From Symbiodinium natans (Eukaryota; Sar; Dinophyceae; Suessiales; Symbiodiniaceae), in the NCBI GenBank assembly GCA_905221605.1, contig CAJNDS010002401.1:107001-171000 (forward strand): a DNA stretch of 64,000 nucleotides, read 5' to 3'. A model generated the notes under the pieces. The model was given only the letters and a program-made list of their open reading frames with translations. It was not told the DNA's origin and did no database searches. Made by a program: the position numbers and the translations under genes. Shown here one piece after another: positions 24,967 to 36,740 of this stretch (position 1 is the stretch's first letter; every line of letters begins with the position of its first letter).

Positions 24967-25159
24967 CTGTACTACTAGGCCACTACCCTCCATCAGCCTC
25001 TTGCCCCCTCCTCTTCTTCTGCCCCAACCCCTTGCCCCTTGGCTTTGGCCGAGCCACATACATACAGGCATACGTTTATGGAGTGTTATATGCCATATGC
25101 GTACTCAATATCATATTAGTATATGGAAGCATATACATATGTGTCTAAATGCATATGAA

Positions 25160-25440
25160 TAGAAGGGTGTGTGGTGAGTTTTGGATGGTTTCATTTTTTA
25201 ATTGTGTTTTGTTATTGTTTTTTTGAGAGTTTTATTTATTTTTCGTTTGTTGTTTTTATTTGGGTTTGTGCTTTTTTGGTGTTTTTGTTTGGCTTCTTTT
25301 TGGTTTTGCTGTATACTTTTGAGTTTTTTTTTGATTTCCAGAGCCTACAATGTTTCCTTTGCTTTAAATTTAGACACTGCGACGGATCGTTCAGTGAAGA
25401 CGGTCACGAAACGGATTATAAAAAAGCTTATCTTTAACTT
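25160..25440. repeat. T/G-rich low-complexity stretch
   Basis: Mostly T with interspersed G. Two overlapping Phe-rich plus frames across it are composition artefacts. No splice-framed exon seen. Confidence 0.6.
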
Positions 25441-26290
25441 TAAACTGATTTGCTTACACACATGATGTGAGTTTTAGTGCTAAAATTATTGTAAACGCTT
25501 GCGCGCGCCGCCTCGGCAGCCGGACTAGCCATGGACAGGAAAGGAGGAAGGGGTTTCAGGGGCGTCTTGGGGGGTCTCAGGAGGTCCAGGCGGTCCCAGG
25601 AGGGTTTCAGGGGGGGGTCCTAGGAGGGGGGTGGGGGGGGGAGTCAGAAAAATTTGCATTGGGGGGAAGGGTTGGGTTAGGGGGAAGGAGGCTCTATCCG
25701 GGTCTGCTTGATCCAGACGCTTTTCGGCAGGAAGTCGAGGCGAATATATTAAACATATATGCAGGTCCCTCTCTCAACATAGTAGACAGAAGCTTACAAG
25801 AAGTATTCACTGTATAATCTTGGCTGGGGGGGTGTCCTGTAGCGCTATATTCATTCGTTTCTTGGGTTTGGTAGCTGAACCTTGCAACAGTTACGCCCAG
25901 AGACAAACATCCCTTCAGACAACATCTCTGCAAGACTTGACTGCAGAGAATTCGGAGTTCGCAGATACACAATCGTTCCAGATCCACTTGTCTCTGCACA
26001 GTCAGCCTGCTGGTGATTCACAGCAGCATTAACGGTTTAGGATTTTTCAATAAAACAAGGGCCATGTCATGAAGCCTGGCAAGGCATGTGGGCAAGTTTA
26101 GGGGTGTCCCCTCCCACTGATATCGTTTGGCTTGGCTTAGCTCAGCTCGGCTTGGCCTGTCGTGGCGTGCATGGTGCCTTCGTCTTGCGTGTGAAAGGCA
26201 TGGGATCGGTTGGACGAGAAGCTATATCATGTAGCACTCGTGACGAGTCTCCTGCGATTTCCATCAGAATCGCCTTAACGTCCCTTTAAA
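25441..26290. other. No gene recognised
   Basis: 25530-25690 is G-rich (GGGTCTCAGG and GGGGGG runs). 25700-26040 is mixed DNA with unremarkable short frames. Nothing here could be supported as a gene. Confidence 0.45.
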
Positions 26291-26339
26291 CTTGGCTCAA
26301 GGGAACACGCAGAGATGTTCTTCGTCGTCCCTTTTTCCT

Positions 26340-26341
<2 letters not shown>

Positions 26342-26370
<29 letters not shown>
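26342..26370 (+). repeat. Poly-C tract (29 C)
   Basis: Uninterrupted run of 29 C followed by ACCACCACC. Such length is slippage-prone, so the exact count may be an assembly consensus. Confidence 0.9.
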
Positions 26371-26648
26371 ACCACCACCTGTGCTGCCGGCATGCGTTGA
26401 CAAGTCAGTGTGATTGTTTAGCGCAGGAATTCTGCTTTTTTCGGACATGTTATGTCAGGGAACATTCTATTGTCTCCGAAACCGTCTCATCACATTCGGA
26501 ACAGTTCTTCAATTAAAGAAAAGACAGGCGTTGCCTGACCCGCTGCTTCTTGAGAAGAAAAGAAAGAAGGCGCGATTTGACTGCCTTGCATTGAATTCTG
26601 GGCTACTCTCCAGAAAACCAAAGCCATTCAATTCCGTGCTTGTCAGGC

Positions 26649-26982
26649 CACCGAGGCAATGCACAAGGCTTTGGAGGAGGAGCGCTTGCAGAAGGCGCGT
26701 TCAGTATTCACTTCATTTATCGTGAGAAATATGAAAACAAAGTCAACGACAGCAACTGACATGCGTTTGAGGCAGCACGTGCTGCAAAAACACCGCTCTA
26801 GCTTTGGTTCAATTGTCGCCACTGGCCAGGCCAGGAGGATTCACCGCAACCCGCCGGTGCAGCCGGTACGGCTGCCGGTCCCACCGCGTGCTCCGCCTCC
26901 CGAGCACTTGCTACCGCGCACTCCTGGGCCTGTCAAGCACTTGACGTGGCAGCAGGCAGCGCGTGGGTCAGACAGTTCACAG

Positions 26983-27016
<34 letters not shown>

Positions 27017-27111
27017 AGACACAGACACACACGGACACAGACACAGACACAGACACAGACACAGACACAGACACAGACACAGACACAGACACAGACACAG
27101 ACACAGACACA

Positions 27112-27152
<41 letters not shown>

Positions 27153-27434
27153 CTCGGCTCGCCAGGCCTACGACAACGGCAAGAACGAAAGCTGGAAGGG
27201 AAACTACTGGAGCTGGGGCTGGAAAAACACAAAGGCGCGCTCACTAGAACAACGATGCCTCATGTAAAGATGACTTCTTTCCCACACATGTTCGCTTGGA
27301 GCCTTCGAATCTTGCTGGCCGCTGTTTTCTCGACAGGCCAGGAAAGGAAGCTACTGGAGCTCGAAGCACCCCAAGAAGGTCACGACTCTCGAAGAGCTCC
27401 GCATCAAAAGCCTCTAAACCCCAAAAAACCCTAA
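26649..27434 (+). CDS. Coding candidate interrupted by CA/CAGACA microsatellite
   Basis: After acceptor CTTGTCAG the frame reads ATEAMHKALEEERLQKARSV and stays open through a basic and then proline-rich segment (PVRLPVPPRAPPPEHLLPRT) to about 26978. The microsatellite 26980-27150 follows. Beyond it a second exon-like stretch begins after GCTCGCCAG, with Lys/Glu/Leu-rich reading (KLEGKLLELGLEKHKG); a related piece repeats after TCTCGACAG at 27336. The microsatellite is probably intronic. Upstream, 26520-26620 also reads as Lys/Arg-rich coding. No family recognised. A 10-base match to the 3' end of the dinoflagellate spliced leader lies at 26292-26301. Confidence 0.4.
26980..27150 (+). repeat. 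CA / CAGACA compound microsatellite
   Basis: (CA)n, then about 20 CAGACA units, then (CA)n. The repeat is open in all frames on both strands, which explains the long His/Thr/Gln/Asp or Val/Ser/Cys frames over it. Confidence 0.97.
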
Positions 27435-27539
27435 ACTCGAAACCCTGAACCCTAAACTCTAAACCCTAAGCCCGAATCCTAAACTCTAAGCCCTAAGCCA
27501 CAAGCTCCACGGCGAAGGAGGCTTGGAAAATGGACAACG

Positions 27540-30500
27540 ATGGCGAAGTTGAGGCCATCACGACCCCTGGGATTCAACTATAGGGCTTAGGGCTTAGGGC
27601 CTAGGGTTTAGGGCTCGTAGGATTTTCGGGCTAAGAGCATGTTGTGGATGCTCGCAGCCGAGCGGATAGAGGGTTAAGGGTTCTTACGTTAGGGTTTGGT
27701 CTTCCTTACAAAACACACTAAACCCTGAGCTCTAAATCCTCAACCCTAAACCCTAAACCCTGCGAAGTTGAGGCCATCACGACCTCAGGGAATTAACTCT
27801 AGGGCTTAGGGCTTAGGGTTTAGGGCTCGTAGGAATCTCGGGCTAAGAGCATTTTGTGGACGCTCGCAGCCGAGTGGATAGAGGGTTAAGGGTTCCTTGG
27901 AGCCTTACAAAACACACTAAACCCTGAGCTCTAAACCCTCAACCCTAAACCCTAAACCCTGCGACTCTAGAAGGACTTCGCATGAAGAGCCTCTAAACCG
28001 AAAAACCATAGACCCGAAACCTTAAACTCTGAACCTTAAGCCCGAATCTCTAAACTCTATAAGCCCTAAGCCCCAAGCTCCACGGCGAAGGAGGCCTCGA
28101 AGACGGCCCACGATGGCGAAGTTGAGGCCATCACGACCCCAGGGATTTAGCTGTAGGGTCTAGGGCTTAGGGCTTAGGGTTTAGGGCTCGTATGAATTTC
28201 GGGCTAAGAGCATTTTGTGGATGCTCGCAGCCAAGCGGGAGAGAGGGTTAAGGGTTCCTACGTTAGTGTTTGGTCTTCCCTACAAAATACACGAAACCCT
28301 AAGCTTTAAAAAGCCTCTCAACCCAAAAAACTCCGACCCGAAACCCTAAACCCTAAACCCTAAGCCCTAATCCCTAAGCTCTAAGCCCTAAGCCCCAAGC
28401 TCCACGCCGAAGGAGGCCTCAAAGACGGCCAACGATGGCGAAGTTGAGGCCATCACGAATTCAGGGATTTAACTCTAGGGTCTAGGGCTTAGGGCTTAGG
28501 GTTTAGGGCTCGTAGGATTTTCGGGCTAAGAGCATTTTGTGAATGCTCGCAGCCGAGCGGGAGAGAGGGCTAAGGGTTCCTACGGTAGGGTTTGGTGTTC
28601 CTTACAAAACACACTGAACCCTAAGCTCTAAACCCTCAACCCTAAACCCTACACCCTGCGACTCTAGAAAGACTTCGCATGAAGAGCCTCTAAACCGAAA
28701 AACCATAGACCCGAAACCTTAAACTCTGAACCTTAAGCCCGAATCCCTAAACTCTATAAGCCCTAAGCCCCAAGCTCCACGCCGAAGGAGGCCTGCAACA
28801 CGGCCGACGATGGCGAAGTTGAGGCCATCACGACCCCAGGGATTTAGCTGTAGGGTCTAGGGCTTAGGGCTTAGGGTTTAGGGCCCGTAGGATTTTCGGG
28901 CTAAGAGCATTTTGTGGATGCTCGCAGCCGAGCGGGAGAGAGGGTTAAGGGTTCCTACGTTAGGGTCCGGTGTTCCTTACAAAACACCCTGAACCCTAAG
29001 CCCTAAACCCTGCGACTCTAGAAGGACTTCGCATCAAAAGCCTTTACACCCAAAAACCCTAGACCCGAAACCTTAAAGCCTAATCTCTAAACCCTAAGCC
29101 CGAATCCTTAAACTTTAAGCCTTAAGCCCCAAACTCCACGCCGAAGGAGGCCTTCAAGGCTGACAACGATGGCGAAGTTGAGGCCATCACGACCCCAGGG
29201 ATTTAGCTGTAGGGTCTAGGGCTTAGGGCTTAGGGTTTAGGGCTCGTAGGATTTTCGGGCTAAGAGCATGTTGTGGATGCTCGCAGCCGAGCGGGAGAGA
29301 GGGTTAAGGGTTCCTACGTTCCCAAGCTCCACGCCGAAGGAGGCCTGCAAGACGGCCGACGATGGCGAAGTTGAGGCCATCACGACCCCAGGGATTTAGC
29401 TGTAGGGTCTAGGGCTTAGGGCTTAGGGTTTAGGGCTCGTAGGATTTTCGGGCTAAAAGCATGTTGTGGATGCTCGCAGCCGAGCGGGAGAGAGGGTTAA
29501 GGGTTCCTACGTTCCCAAGCTCCACGCCGAAGGAGGCTTGCAAGACGGCCGACGATGGCGAAGTTGAGGCCATCACGACCCCAGGGATTTAGCTGTAGGG
29601 TCTAGGGCTTAGGGCTTAGGGTTTAGGGCCCGTAGGATTTTCGGGCTAAGAGCATTTTGTGGATGCTCGCAGCCGAGCGGGAGAGAGGGTTAAGGGTTCC
29701 TACGTTCCCAAGCTCCACGCCGAAGGAGGCCTGCAAGACGGCCGACGATGGCGAAGTTGAGGCCATCACGACCCCAGGGATTTAGCTGTAGGGTCTAGGG
29801 CTTAGGGCTTAGGGTTTAGGGCTCGTAGGATTTTCGGGCTAAAAGCATGTTGTGGATGCTCGCAGCCGAGCGGGAGAGAGGGTTAAGGGTTCCTACGTTC
29901 CCAAGCTCCACGCCGAAGGAGGCCTGCAAGACAGTTGAGGCCATCACGACCCCAGGGATTTAGCTGTAGGGTCTAGGGCTTAGGGCTTAGGGTTTAGGGC
30001 TCGTAGGATTTTCGGGCTAAGAGCATTTTGTGGATGCTCGCAGCCGAGCGGGAGAGAGGGTTAAGGGTTCCTACGTTAGGGTCCGGTGTTCCTTACAAAA
30101 CACCCTGAACCCTAAGCTCTAAACCCTCAACCCTAAACCCTAAACCCTGCGACTCTAGAAGGACTTCGCATGAAAAGCCTCTAAACCGAAAAACCATAGA
30201 CCCGAAACCTTAAACTCTGAACCCTAAGCTCGAATCCCTAAACTCTAAGCCCTGAGCCCCAAGCTCCACGCCGAAGGAGGCCTGCAAGACGGCCGACGAT
30301 GGCGAAGTTGAGGCCATCACAACCCCAGGGATTTAGCTGTAGGGTCTAGGGCTTAGGGCTTAGGGTTTAGGGTCCGTAGGATTTTCGGGCTAAGAGCATT
30401 TTGTGGATGCTCGCAGCCGAGCGGGAGAGAGGGTTAAGGGTTCCTACGTTAGGGTTTGTGTGTTCCTTACAAAACACCCTGAACCCTAAGCTCTAAACTC

Positions 30501-30650
30501 CAAAAACCCTAGACCCGAAACCCTGCACCCTTAAATTTAAACCCTAAGCTCGAATCACTAAACTCTAAGCCTAAGCCCCAAGCTCCACGCCGAAGCAGGC
30601 CTTCAAGATGCCATCAGGTCCCCAGGGATTTAACTGCAGGGTTTAGGTTT
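27540..30650 (+). repeat. Satellite array with 193-bp core unit
   Basis: Three exact 193-bp steps start at 29321, 29514 and 29707 (each CCCAAGCTCCACGCCGAAGG), with a truncated unit from 29900. Longer units of roughly 320-370 bp surround them at about 27544, 27763, 28437, 28811, 29168 and 30300. The unit carries GGCGAAGTTGAGGCCATCAC, a GGGCTTAGGG run, CTCGGGCTAAGAGCATTTTG-like sequence and GCTCGCAGCCGAGCGG; the longer form adds a CCCTAAA-rich arm and GACTCTAGAAGGACTTCGCA. No coding potential seen. Confidence 0.9.
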
Positions 30651-32150
30651 TAAGGTTTATGGTTTCTGGGATCTCGGGGTTAAGAGCATTAGGTTTTTAT
30701 CGTAGTTTCCACATCGCGCTCCTCAACAATACGATCAACTAGCTAAGTCAGAAGAAACTTATAACCTTCCTAATGTAGGTTCCCAGATCTAAAAAAAAAA
30801 GCCGGTGCCTTAAACCCTAAACCATAAAACCTATGAGGAGGCAACCGAAAGGGAACAAAATTGGCCTAGCATAACTCCTAGAATGGACTCGACAGGACTG
30901 GGTATCCTTGGATACTTATGGAGAGCATGGACGTTTTCTTCGGCTCCTGGATGCTTCTCAGAAGCTTAAGGATGTATGGTTTAGGGAACTCTAGACCTGA
31001 ATCCTACAGCAGCACACTGCTCCTTCTACAGCAACCCGAAACCCTAAACCAGACCTCCTTAAATTTAAGAGTTTGCCCGGGCTCTTAAGAATGAACCATA
31101 GTCACCGAACTTCCCTTAACCCAGCAACCCTAAACCCTGAACCCCTACCCTAACAAAGGATTGAAGAGGATGAGACCGCGCAGCGACTTCCCACGCGTGA
31201 CGTGTGAGATGGCTGGTCTGAGCTCTACCGCAGCTCCCTAGCGTGATTGCCTCGCTGCACAGCACATGGGGTCTAGCTCAGACGACAGCAGCAAACTGAG
31301 GAGCCAAGCACGAACGCACAACATGATGCAGCAGAGGAGTTAAGATGCGGTGCATAGTTACCGAAACTTGACGGTGTGGTCAGGTGCGTGCGATTGTGCA
31401 AACTTTTTTTCACCCAACAGAAGTTGCAGGTATAGATTCCTGCGGATTGTCGCAGACAATCTGACTTCAGCAACAAAAAAGCAATCCAATTCAATATCAT
31501 ATATTGAACAAGTAGTAGTGTTTGTCGTGATGTATTTAGGCATATAATAAGTGATAAGGCAAAAATGAATTTTTATTAGTGTATATATATGATGACTACG
31601 GATGCTAAGCGAAATGAACCCTAAAAATCCCTGCCACATATATATATAGATATAGATATAGATGTAGATATAGATGTAGATGTAGATATAGATATAGATA
31701 TAGATATAGATAGGGTTGAGATATCAGGGTGACCTCCTCTCGGGTTGGGGCCTGAAGGTTAGTAGGGATTGTATGGGGTTTATTTGGGTTTATATAGGGT
31801 TTATATATATACATATACATATATATATATATAGATTGTTATGTTTATATGTATATATATATATGCACATATAAATAGAGGGTTGATATACAAAGCTTTT
31901 ATACAGGGGCTTATATAGGGCGTATATAGGTTGCCTAGGTTTTAAATGTTTTTGGCTTTCGGGGTTTGAGAGCTGGGGGCTTTCTGAAAAGGTGGGGCTC
32001 ACTTGGGCCTCCACTGTCGAGATTTCCTGTACTGGGGTGCCCTGCATGCACACCAGAATACTAAATCACTATAGCCCTTCATATAAGACCCCACCCAACC
32101 TGGGTTGTTCTATTTCGAAACCCTCACAGGGCTCAGGGCTTAGGGAAGCA
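30651..32150. other. Intergenic, no firm gene
   Basis: 30650-31260 is mixed DNA with scattered CCCTAAA. 31270-31355 could be a small exon (plus reading LRSQARTHNMMQQR then stop) but the evidence is weak. 31640-31712 is an ATAGAT microsatellite and 31800-31870 is TA-rich. Confidence 0.4.
31640..31712 (+). repeat. (ATAGAT)n microsatellite
   Basis: Alternating ATAGAT and GTAGAT units over about 70 bp, followed by TATATACATA-type simple sequence to about 31870. Confidence 0.9.
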
Positions 32151-32152
32151 AG

Positions 32153-32455
32153 CCTAAACCCTAAACCCTAAACCCTAAACCCTAAACCCTAAACCCTAAA
32201 CCCTAAACCCTAAACCCTAAACCCTAAACCCTAAACCCTAAACCCTAAACCCTAAGCCCTAACCCTAAACCCTAAACCCTAAAGCCTACACCCGCCCGGC
32301 CGCAGCCGCGGCTTTGACGACGCTCGAGCCACCGCCGCTGGTCACGTTGACAAGCTGCCTGAGAGAAGACCGGCTTGTTTAGGGTTTAGGGTTTAGGGTT
32401 TAGGGTTTAGGGTTTAGGGTTTAGGGTTTAGGGTTTAGGGTTTAGGGTTTAGGGC
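32153..32455. repeat. Convergent telomere-type arrays around an exon
   Basis: (CCCTAAA)n about 32153-32283 and (TTTAGGG)n 32378-32453 with a non-repetitive spacer between. The spacer contains the minus-strand exon 32292-32358. This is the cleanest example of the array-exon-inverted array layout. Confidence 0.9.
32292..32358 (-). CDS. Isolated minus-strand exon
   Basis: Acceptor CTTCTCTCAG, 67 bp open (QLVNVTSGGGSSVVK then Ala-rich), donor GTGTAG leading into (TTTAGGG)n. Starts with one base of a split codon and ends in phase 0. No family recognised; Gly/Ser/Ala-rich linker-like reading. Confidence 0.5.
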
Positions 32456-33117
32456 TTTGGGGCTTTGGGGTTTAGGGGTTTCGGGTTTTAGGGATTGGGG
32501 TTTAGGGTTGAGCCTGAGGAGTTTTTGAGGGTTTAGGGGTTTAGGGGTGTAGGGTTTAACCGGAGGGTTTTTTGAGGGTTTAGTGGGTTAGGGTTTAACC
32601 TGAGACTTTTTGAGGGTTTAGGGCTTTAGCGTTTAGGATATTAGAGTTTTGGGGCTTAGGGTTTAGGGTTTGGGGTTTAAGGTTTCGGGGTTTGGGGTTT
32701 AGTCTTTCGAGGTTAGGGTCTACTTTCAAAGGTTCATGGGTATATCTAAGCAGATTGTCGGTACAAGTCGGTACCACAAACAAAGCTAAAACCAGTCAAA
32801 TCATATTTCACGCGCACTTGTAACACTAGACACGCAAGAAAAACTTCCGTACTTCAGAAATATAGAAGGCTATTGTGGTGTTTTAATATTAGGGGAGGGC
32901 ACTATTGACTATGCGTGGCCAACAAAGGCTTCTAGGCTTCGGGTGGTTTAGGGTTTAAGGTAGGGTGGGTCGTCCGAACCCCGCGACTCGCCCACAACAC
33001 CCCCCTCTGCGTCTTGGCCAAGCTTCTGTGTAGAGATGCGCTCGACGGGGTCGCGCCTCTCTGTCAGAGCCCAGCTTAAGGCGCTTCGGGCTTGAACGAA
33101 AAGACTTGCGCAGAAAG

Positions 33118-33254
33118 ATGGCAACCAGTAGGCTCCAAGTTGCAGCAAGAGCAACTGCTGCACAACTGACGGCTATACTGCTTCAGAGACGCATGGTCAG
33201 CAGCCGGCAGCAATGGCGAATGTACAGAATCTCAGCTACGCTTTCTAAACGTGT
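33118..33254 (+). CDS. Possible first exon, Arg/Ala-rich
   Basis: ATG, then MATSRLQVAARATAAQLTAI, Gln/Arg-rich onward, to a good GTAAGAT donor after LSKR. The lack of acidic residues and the Arg-rich amphipathic look would suit an organelle presequence, which is inference. The frame also reads on to a stop at 33318 if unspliced. Confidence 0.35.
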
Positions 33255-33879
33255 AAGATACTTTCGGAAGGAGATTGTCAGCTGGAGGTCGCTGGCTGAG
33301 GTGTCAAGGCCTTTGTAAGTATTCCAAGATATCATGTGGCCACATGAGCAGGTCCCTCCTTGCGGGAGCTTGGGGTTGGACTGCTACAAGGCTCAGCTTC
33401 AGCTCTATGAGCTTTTTTGCTTGAGCTGAAAGGGAAGTCCCTGCAGTCCAACTACGACCATCATGGCAACCCTGAACCCTGAACCCTGAACCCTAAACCC
33501 TAAACCCGAAACCCCAATGACTCCCATGGAACCCCCTTTCCTGGCACACTTCGGGCACTTCTGGGCTTCAGCCTCGAGGGACGACGCAAGTAGTTGTAAG
33601 GTTCAGGGTTCAACCTAGGTTTAGGGTTTAGGGTTTAGGGCTTAGGGTTTAGGGCTTAGGGTTTAGGGTTTAGGGCTCAGGGTTGAAGGGGGTTGAGGGG
33701 CTTGGGGTTGAGAGTTTGCTGACGAAGTTTGGTTCTTGCAGTTGGTTGGAGAAGCCAAAACACTAAACTGCGAGAACTTCCAGCCAAATGCTGAAGCACG
33801 ACTCAAGTTGCAACCAGTCCTTACCTAGGCTTTTTGGTATTGGGCCAACAATGGTTTAAAACCATGCCCTGAACCTCAG

Positions 33880-34101
33880 TGGCCCAGCATGCGCAACAGA
33901 TCAATGCAAGGATGCTCCCCGACGTGCACGACATTCTGAGGCCGATGCTACCCCAACCCGTTGTCGCTCGACCTATATCCAGTAACGATTTTTTGTTTGC
34001 TCGGGTTTGGGAAGCAGGTCAAGAAGCCCCATATCCCTTAAATTCCACGTTTGGGGTCAACATGCTGCTTCGCCCCGCAAGAAATGCTGTCTTTTGTGTT
34101 T
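33880..34101 (+). CDS. Plus-strand terminal exon candidate
   Basis: Acceptor AACCTCAG, then open for 73 codons to a stop (begins AQHAQQINARMLPDVHDILR). A 36-nt segment 33982-34017 with GT...CAG ends is a multiple of three and open, so it may or may not be removed. No family recognised. Confidence 0.4.
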
Positions 34102-34383
34102 GAACCCTTGTCAGGCCTACAGCCCTACGGGGCCTGAAGCTCCTCTCAAGTCTTTATTGAAGCCCTGGAACTTCAAACCATTAATCCTCGAACCCCGGTC
34201 CTTGAGAATCAAGAAGGCCATGGTCCGGGCGTAGCCGAAAGAGGCTGCAAAGACTACGTTTGCTAAGGGCACGACCTGGCGAGACTCATGATTTCGGTTC
34301 ATTGAGGGGCTTCTAGTCGGGGCCTTCAGGAGAAACGATTGCGCTCCAGTGCGTTTTGCACAAGATCTACTGAACTGTCCAAG

Positions 34384-34430
34384 ACTTCTCCCTCATGAGC
34401 CGCAACAAGAAGACGAGCTGGCAACAAGAA
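34384..34430 (+). CDS. Short plus-strand exon candidate
   Basis: Acceptor GTCCAAG, peptide FSLMSRNKKTSWQQE, donor GTCTGG. Supported by splice signals and reading only. Confidence 0.25.
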
Positions 34431-34642
34431 GTCTGGGGGTGCAACTGTGCACTGTAATCGCATCCCCGAGTTTTCCAAGCTCTACTACAGCATTTCTATT
34501 TCCTGAAATCTCTGACTCACTCGACGAGCCGAAAAAAACGCCCCAAAATGCCCGTGAAATCCAAAACGGCCACTTAACTCCTAAACCCAGAAGCCCTAAA
34601 CCCTAAACCCTAAACCCCAAACCCTGAAACCTCAGCTTGCAG

Positions 34643-34739
34643 AGCTAAAGAAAAGGAGTGCCCTTAACGCCACTGAAAAGACGCTGCCGGGCACACCCAC
34701 GGCCAGCCGAAGAGCCCCGGAGTCGCCTCAACTTCTCTT
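34643..34739. other. Exon between CCCTAAA and TTTAGGG arrays, strand ambiguous
   Basis: Plus: acceptor CTTGCAG, reading LKKRSALNATEKTLPGTPTA and on, donor GTTTTC. Minus: acceptor GTTGAG before GC, hydrophobic reading DSGALRLAVGVPGSVFSVAL and on, GC donor (GCTGAG). The minus reading shares the AG|GC start seen in the SLC52-like exons. Confidence 0.4.
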
Positions 34740-34749
34740 GTTTTCTTTC

Positions 34750-34863
34750 TTTAGGGTTTAGGGTTTAGGGTTTAGGGTTTAGGGTTTAGGGTTTAGGGTT
34801 TAGGGTTTAGGGTTTAGGGTTTAGGGTTTAGGGTTTAGGGTTTAGGGTTTAGGGTTTAGGGTT
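34750..34863 (+). repeat. (TTTAGGG)16 array
   Basis: Perfect or near-perfect units followed by a T/G-rich stretch to about 35010. Confidence 0.95.
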
Positions 34864-35336
34864 TTCTTTCTTGTTGCTTTCTTGGTTTGCTGTTTTTGTT
34901 GATTGTTTATTGTGTTCTTCTTTTTGGCATGTGTTGTTTTTGTCTGTTTTTGTTGATTGTTTATTATGTTGTGTGTGTATGTGTTGTGTTCTTTTGTGTT
35001 TCGGCCGTCATTTTGTTCAGGCGGGGTAGCGGGGGTTTAGGGTTTAGTGTTTAGGGTTAGGGCTTAGGGTTTAGGGTTCAGGCTTTAGGGCTTTAGGGTT
35101 TAGGGTATGGGGTTTTTTGGGGGATAGATTTCTCGGTTTTTCTCTCTCGCTTTCTTGAGGGGGGGCAGGGAGGCATTGACAGGGAAGGCATGGGCTTTTG
35201 AGGTTCAGCATCCTGGGGAGTTCAGCAGGGCAGGGCAGAGCTTTGTGGGATAGGGCGCTGTTGCGCAGTTTGATCCTGCCTCCTTTGTTGCGACCTTGCA
35301 GAACCCCCAAAAACCGTCTAAACCCCCTCCAAAAAC

Positions 35337-35485
35337 CTCATACATGAAGATGACTGGACAGGGCTTGACAGTAGATCCTTGAGGCCTTGCTATCTCTACA
35401 CGCACCTGTAAAGCTGGCAATGAACACATGTCACGTTGCTTAAACCTGGACTTGCTCAAGTCGGAGGCCGCATCCAGAAGAGGCC
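35337..35485 (-). CDS. Two phase-matched minus-strand exons
   Basis: Exons 35452-35485 (ASSGCGLRLEQ, donor GTCCAG) and 35337-35405 (VRVEIARPQGSTVKPCPVIF then MYE, donor GTTTTT) join in phase. Acceptors are CTTCTCAG and CTTTACAG. No family recognised. The rest of the gene is not located. Confidence 0.45.
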
Positions 35486-35689
35486 CTGAGAAGAGGCCCG
35501 AAGGGCAAGCACCTCCTCTTTCAACCCCCAATCCTGGACGCAGACTGTCACCCTAATCGCGACTTGAAAGTTCTCGGGTAGAGCAAGCTTTGGTTGCCGA
35601 GGCCAAACTTGGACGCCCAAAAAACCTTTTAAGTCCTAAACCCGAAGCCCTAAACTCAATTACACCACCGAAGACCCCAAACAGTCAAA

Positions 35690-35975
35690 GGCACGTCAAA
35701 GAAACAGTGGAGACAAAGTGAGACGAAGGGAGACAAGGAGCGCAGCAACCCTGCAAAGCCACCCACATGAAGGGAGACAAAGGGCGACAAAGGGAAACAA
35801 AGGGAAACAAAGGGAGACAACGGGAGACAAAGTGAGACGAAGAGAGACAAAGGGAGACGAGGAGCACAGCAACCCGGCAAAGCCACCCACATGAAGGGAG
35901 ACAAAGGGAGACAAAGGGAAACAAAGGGAGACAACGGGAGACAAAGGGAGACAAAGGGAGACAAGGAACCCAGGC
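35690..35975 (+). repeat. AGGGAGACAA minisatellite with ~125-bp higher order
   Basis: About 10-bp GGGAGACAAA units, punctuated twice by GCAACCC-GCAAAGCCACCCACATG (35742 and 35867). Frames rich in Pro/Phe/Val/Ser/Leu/Cys over it on the minus strand are repeat artefacts. Confidence 0.85.
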
Positions 35976-36599
35976 ACCCGGCAACAGTCCTCAGAATGTC
36001 GGCAATCCTTAAATGAATTTAGAACCCCAACAGTAGACTGTTTGGGGAAAAATGCTCCTTGTAAACCCGGAAGCCGAAACCCCAGACCCCCAACAGCCCA
36101 TGAAGCCCCGACCGACGGCCTCTGTGGGCTTGACCCACGCGGCAACCAGCACCTGACCGTGGCCAAGGAGGGGCCTAGCGTTTATAGGGTTTAGGACATG
36201 CAGCGTTTGGGATTTTTAGGTCTTGCTCAAGGCTGTCAGTAGGAATTAGCCGTGGTGTTTAAAGGGCTTTTGGGAAATTTCTGAAGGCCCTGGCTGTCAA
36301 AAGCTTTCCCCCACACCCAGGGTTCCTGAATGAGACTTTTGTAGGGACTACTGGTTTAGGGTTTAGGGTTTAGGGTTAGGATTTAGGGTTTAGGTACAAA
36401 CGTAGGGTCGATGTCCTACTTCAGAAGAGAAGCAGCGTACTTCTGGTCATACCGTACCCTAACCCCAAACCCCTCAACCTTTACTCCCAAAACCCGTGCA
36501 ACCCAAACCCAAAACCATCAAGCCTTCGGCCAACCCCCAAATCCCAAGCCCTTATCCCGAAAACCCCAAAGCATGAACCCCCAAAACGTCTGAACCAAG

Positions 36600-36719
36600 C
36601 CTAAACCCTAAACCCTAAACCCTAAACCCTAAACCCTAAACCCTAAACCCTAAACCCTAAACCCTAAACCCTAAACCCTAAACCCTAAACCCTAAACCCT
36701 AAACCCTAAACCCTAAACC
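36600..36719 (+). repeat. (CCCTAAA)17 array
   Basis: Uninterrupted run of about 17 units, one of the longest in the window, directly downstream (in minus sense) of the exon 36741-36829. Confidence 0.95.
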
Positions 36720-36740
36720 TGGGGTCACCCTAAACCCAAC

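Noticed and set aside
26946-27434. Long His/Thr, Gln/Thr and Val/Ser/Cys protein frames
   Set aside because: They are translations of a CA/CAGACA microsatellite, open in all frames.
35656-36166. Minus-strand frames of PFVSLCLPLS repeats
   Set aside because: They follow a 10-bp minisatellite and carry no start, domain or splice support.
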